In this document: in pieces, positions 61,119 to 64,000 of the stretch
Layout: each line of letters begins with the position of its first letter
Position numbering within the stretch: the first letter of the stretch is position 1
NCBI GenBank assembly: GCA_905331475.1
Contig: CAJNYU010000369.1
Location: 62,001-126,000 of the forward strand
Reading direction: 5' to 3'
Length of the DNA stretch: 64,000 nucleotides
Origin: Rotaria socialis
Taxonomy: Eukaryota; Rotifera; Eurotatoria; Philodinida; Philodinidae
Notes under the pieces: model-generated
Told to the model about the DNA's origin: nothing
Database searches by the model: none
Seen by the model: the letters and a program-made list of their open reading frames with translations, nothing else
Translations under genes and position numbers: made by a program

Positions 61119-61868
61119 TTCATCTCTCTATTTGTATATATTTCTATTCATCAAAGATTTAGTTGTGATGAACGAAGAAGTTAACTAAATTTGTTAAGAT
61201 CGAGAAAAAAAACTTCTTGTGTAATTTTATTCGAGCAGAATTGCGAGCCGAAAGAAAATTGAAATGATTACAATTAATCAGTTATCTATTAACAGACCAG
61301 TAGAAGATCAAAATTTATCATAAGTACTTTCAGCAGCATGGAAGTATTGGCTTCGAGGAATGATGGAATTGTTTTGATCTCTATTCAAAGAAAATCTATT
61401 TCCATAACGCTTGTCTATTGTTAGAAGAGATTATAATAATAAATCCTGCTTCAAAGTAAAAAGACCGTTCGATATATTTCTAATCAATTTTCAGCGCAAC
61501 AAGATAGAGACACACGATTAATTGGAAATACAAAGCGAACGCTTCGTTAACCTTTATGGTAAATAAGTATCTTCATCACGACTGATAGTATGTTTTAAAT
61601 ATAATTCTCGTGGATGATCTTCTTGGATTAAAATTCGACAAAGAAACAATTTATTCTTTACTAAGATGACTATTTCATAAGAACCAATGTTGCAAATAAT
61701 AATCATAGTATAAATTGGATCATTCTGATAGAATTAGATAATCAAATATTTTAATTAGATGAATTTTATTTAAAAAAAATTAATAAAGAGAAATCAACTA
61801 TTTTGATGTCAATGGAAGTCTATCGGGGAAAAATAAAAATTTATGTGCTTTTTTAAAAATCTATGCTC
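61119..61868. other. convergent intergenic region (PPIE and dapF 3' ends)
   Basis: No gene recognised. A tttatt at about 61766-61771 would be AATAAA on the minus strand, about 100 bp after the dapF stop, suggesting that dapF uses a eukaryotic-style 3' end. Confidence 0.45.
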
Positions 61869-62723
61869 TTATTGATATTTCATTGATTTAATATCAAATT
61901 GAGTTACAGGTGCATCTTGTCTCGCATCACCTTCTAAAATCATTTCTAAAATGCTTTCTTGGTTATGATCAAGCTTTAAATGAACAGTTAATAATCGTTG
62001 ACTTTTTGGCATCAAATGAATAATTGTATTTTTAATAATATTTTTTTTCCAAAAGCCAACAGCGGTACTAACAGCACCTGTTCCACATGCTTGTGTTTCA
62101 TCATAAACACCATTTTCATATGTTCGTAAATAAATCATAGATTGATCAATATCATCGAGATACGCAAGATTTAAATTTAAATTAGGAATTTTAGTCTTTT
62201 CCCGATAAGAATTTAAATTCTCATTTGCAAATTTGATGATATCAAATTGACGGAATTCATCAATTGATTGAATTATAGAACGAGCATCTATAACTATATG
62301 ATGACTTCCAACATTAACATATATCCAAGAATCAATAAAACGTAATTCTTCGTATAAAGGTAATTCTAAAGCAACACGATCATTATCAAAAAGTTTTGCT
62401 CTATATGAACAGCCATTTAATATTAATTCAATGTCATGTAAATGAACATTATCTGCTAAATTTGCATGTCGAACAGCACATCGAGCTCCATTTCCACACA
62501 TTATTCCTGTTGAACCATCAGGATTATAGAAGTCATACTTACAAGTTGAATTATTTTTATTTATTTCAAGTAAAACAAGGAGACCCTCAGCATCTGGTAG
62601 ATTTTTTCGTTTACACAGACTGTTGACTAGAATATTCCACTGACTATTTATTGATATTTGTCTATTGTCTACTATAACAAAACGATTTCCAGCACCAGAC
62701 CAATGTTCAATTTCAATTAACAT
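61869..62723 (-). CDS. dapF: diaminopimelate epimerase, bacterial-type, probable horizontal acquisition
   Basis: Interconverts LL- and meso-diaminopimelate, a step of bacterial/plant lysine and peptidoglycan synthesis. Intronless, intact, 284 residues (family about 275). Start Met at 62723 places EHWSGAGNRFVIVDN at the expected N-terminus (family GxGNDF). Both active-site cysteines are present: YNPDGSTGIMCGNGARC (first half) and YDETQACGTGAVSTA (second half), the two pseudo-symmetric domains of the DapF fold. The basic ERG motif near the second site is ENG. Animals lack the DAP pathway, so this points to transfer. Codon and base usage are as AT-rich as the neighbours, so it is not fresh contamination. 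It sits 750 bp from the spliced host gene PPIE. A TATATATAA lies about 12 bp before the ATG. It could act on DAP or peptidoglycan fragments from food bacteria, or on another amino acid; that part is inference. Confidence 0.93.
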   Translation of the reverse strand: MLIEIEHWSGAGNRFVIVDNRQISINSQWNILVNSLCKRKNLPDAEGLLVLLEINKNNSTCKYDFYNPDGSTGIMCGNGARCAVRHANLADNVHLHDIELILNGCSYRAKLFDNDRVALELPLYEELRFIDSWIYVNVGSHHIVIDARSIIQSIDEFRQFDIIKFANENLNSYREKTKIPNLNLNLAYLDDIDQSMIYLRTYENGVYDETQACGTGAVSTAVGFWKKNIIKNTIIHLMPKSQRLLTVHLKLDHNQESILEMILEGDARQDAPVTQFDIKSMKYQ

Positions 62724-64000
62724 ATTACTAATTATATATAGAAAAAAAAGAGAAAATTTTTAGGCACAAATTAACTTTCTTAACTCCGTGTCTATGATGA
62801 GAGAACGTGTTATCAACGTATCAGCAATATCATTAAACCGAAAAATGCCTGCCACGATGTTTTAAACGCTAAAATTCTTTTCTGATTATTAGTAGTCCTT
62901 TAGAATCTAAGTATTTGATACACACAACGGCGGCGGAACGATTTCAATCTAGGGGAAGCTCATTTTTTTTCCAGATGATGAGATGTGAAATTAAAAACAA
63001 AAGTAATTTGGTACTAATAGGTGGTCTGTTGATAATTTACTTATGATTCTACTTTTCTCAAAACTTGTAAAATAATGAAAAATATTACTGTAATATTTAT
63101 GTTTCAGAAAATGATCAATAAGAACGCAAAAATCCTAAAACAAATTTCAGGAGAGTAGAGCAAACAAAAACAAAGATAAAAAACACTAAATATAACCAAA
63201 AAAACATTTTCTACTGATCACCCTAGCATACATTTTAAAAATGCGTGCGATACTTGTCGCTCATCAAGGTTCTGTGTCGTATGTGTCTTTTTTTAGCAGG
63301 TTTTTTTATCATTCTGTTAATTTTCATGAGCAATAGACTAAGTATTAAAGAACAATTGATCGAAATTTTGCCAATCGTTTCTACATTAAAGATGAGATCT
63401 AGAACTTTTTTTCAAATTAAATAAGCCTCCCTAAGCGTTCCTCTCCGTTTTTTAGGGGAGGCTTGAGCCTTCCCAAGCCTAATGGGTCTGCCGCCTATGG
63501 ATACACATAATCTCGAATTAGAACAGCGATTCATCAGCGAATGAAGTTTCTTTTGGTTAATGAAAATGTTATATTTAATCAAATTTTTAAATAGATTTTA
63601 ATCTTAATCGGCTAAATACAATTATTTGAATAGGTGAAATTTATAGCGTAAATAAATTTTCTGACAAATTATTTTGATTAATTATTCTATAGAAAAATAT
63701 TTGGACTAGACTGGTTAAATAAAGAATTTGACGTCAGTATTAACTTGTACAAGTTGATAAAAATCAGCTACGACACCAGTACTAGCGATATCTCTTACGT
63801 AAGTACATACAAGCGATTCAATAATAAAAAGACTTCCCAGTTAAGAAGCAGCTCGTTCTATTTTTACTTGTTCTTATGATTTATATAATTAGTTACTGTT
63901 TTTGACGATGCTGAACTTCGGAATCTGGAGTCGTAGAGTGCATAAGTCTTGATTCACACTATTTCAACATTGCACAAGATGATTACTTTAAATCAACCTC
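62724..64000. other. intergenic to window end; one small inverted repeat
   Basis: No coding frame recognised. A short hairpin, aagcctccctaa (about 63424-63435) with ttaggggaggctt (about 63454-63466), lies in an otherwise AT-rich stretch and may be a repeat fragment. Nothing else seen. Confidence 0.4.

Overview
This is a stretch of AT-rich (roughly 30% G+C) nuclear DNA from a small animal. Most genes are cut by many very short introns, typically 45-70 bp, with GT-AG ends. Gene order is tight and no synteny block is recognisable. The conserved genes are metazoan: p38 MAP kinase, PP2A B55, HP1, NF-YA, a pigment-dispersing-factor-like peptide and a GPCR. An intact, intronless bacterial-type diaminopimelate epimerase gene lies among them. 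Short introns, this base composition, a clean bacterial gene, small MITEs and a decayed copy of an essential gene together fit a bdelloid rotifer best (Adineta/Rotaria type). That is an inference, not a database result.

Layout. 0.8-1.1 kb: first exons of PP2A B55 (minus). 1.5-2.3 kb: fold-back element. 2.4-2.9 kb: ribosomal protein P2. 4.8-7.2 kb: p38 MAP kinase, 11 exons. 9.2 kb: perfect 104-bp hAT-type MITE, followed by a small unknown gene. 10.5-13.9 kb: a broken DNA topoisomerase I copy (minus). 15.0-17.1 kb: rhodopsin-family GPCR. 19.0-22.6 kb: three unidentified hydrophilic, low-complexity proteins, all plus strand. 23.1-24.5 kb: secreted protein made of exon-by-exon repeats with GKR processing sites. 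25-29 kb: mobile-element graveyard (232-bp palindrome, Mutator-like transposase relic, 1.27-kb fold-back). 30.9-31.3 kb: small secreted peptide precursor. 31.4-32.7 kb: unresolved coding remnants. 36.1-37.9 kb: three-Ig GPI-type adhesion protein. 39.3-40.6 kb: multi-pass membrane protein with a frame break. 41.2-42.4 kb: mitochondrial dicarboxylate carrier. 43.0-45.4 kb: TFIIIC subunit GTF3C4. 46.8-48.7 kb: HP1. 49.7-50.2 kb: SCP2-domain protein with a peroxisomal SKL tail. 51.8-52.1 kb: PDF-like neuropeptide precursor. 54-55 kb: old tandem duplication. 56.3-61.1 kb: NF-YA, exonuclease V and cyclophilin E in one head-to-tail run. 61.9-62.7 kb: dapF.

Functionally the window is mostly housekeeping (translation, transcription, chromatin, DNA repair, splicing-associated cyclophilin, mitochondrial transport, kinase signalling). 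It also holds a neurosecretory and receptor component: a GPCR, a PDF-like peptide, and two further secreted precursors with dibasic or amidation sites. No LTR element, retrovirus-like element or Polinton was recognised. I saw no tRNA or rRNA gene and no CRISPR array. All splice structures below were worked out by hand from reading frame, phase and GT/AG signals.
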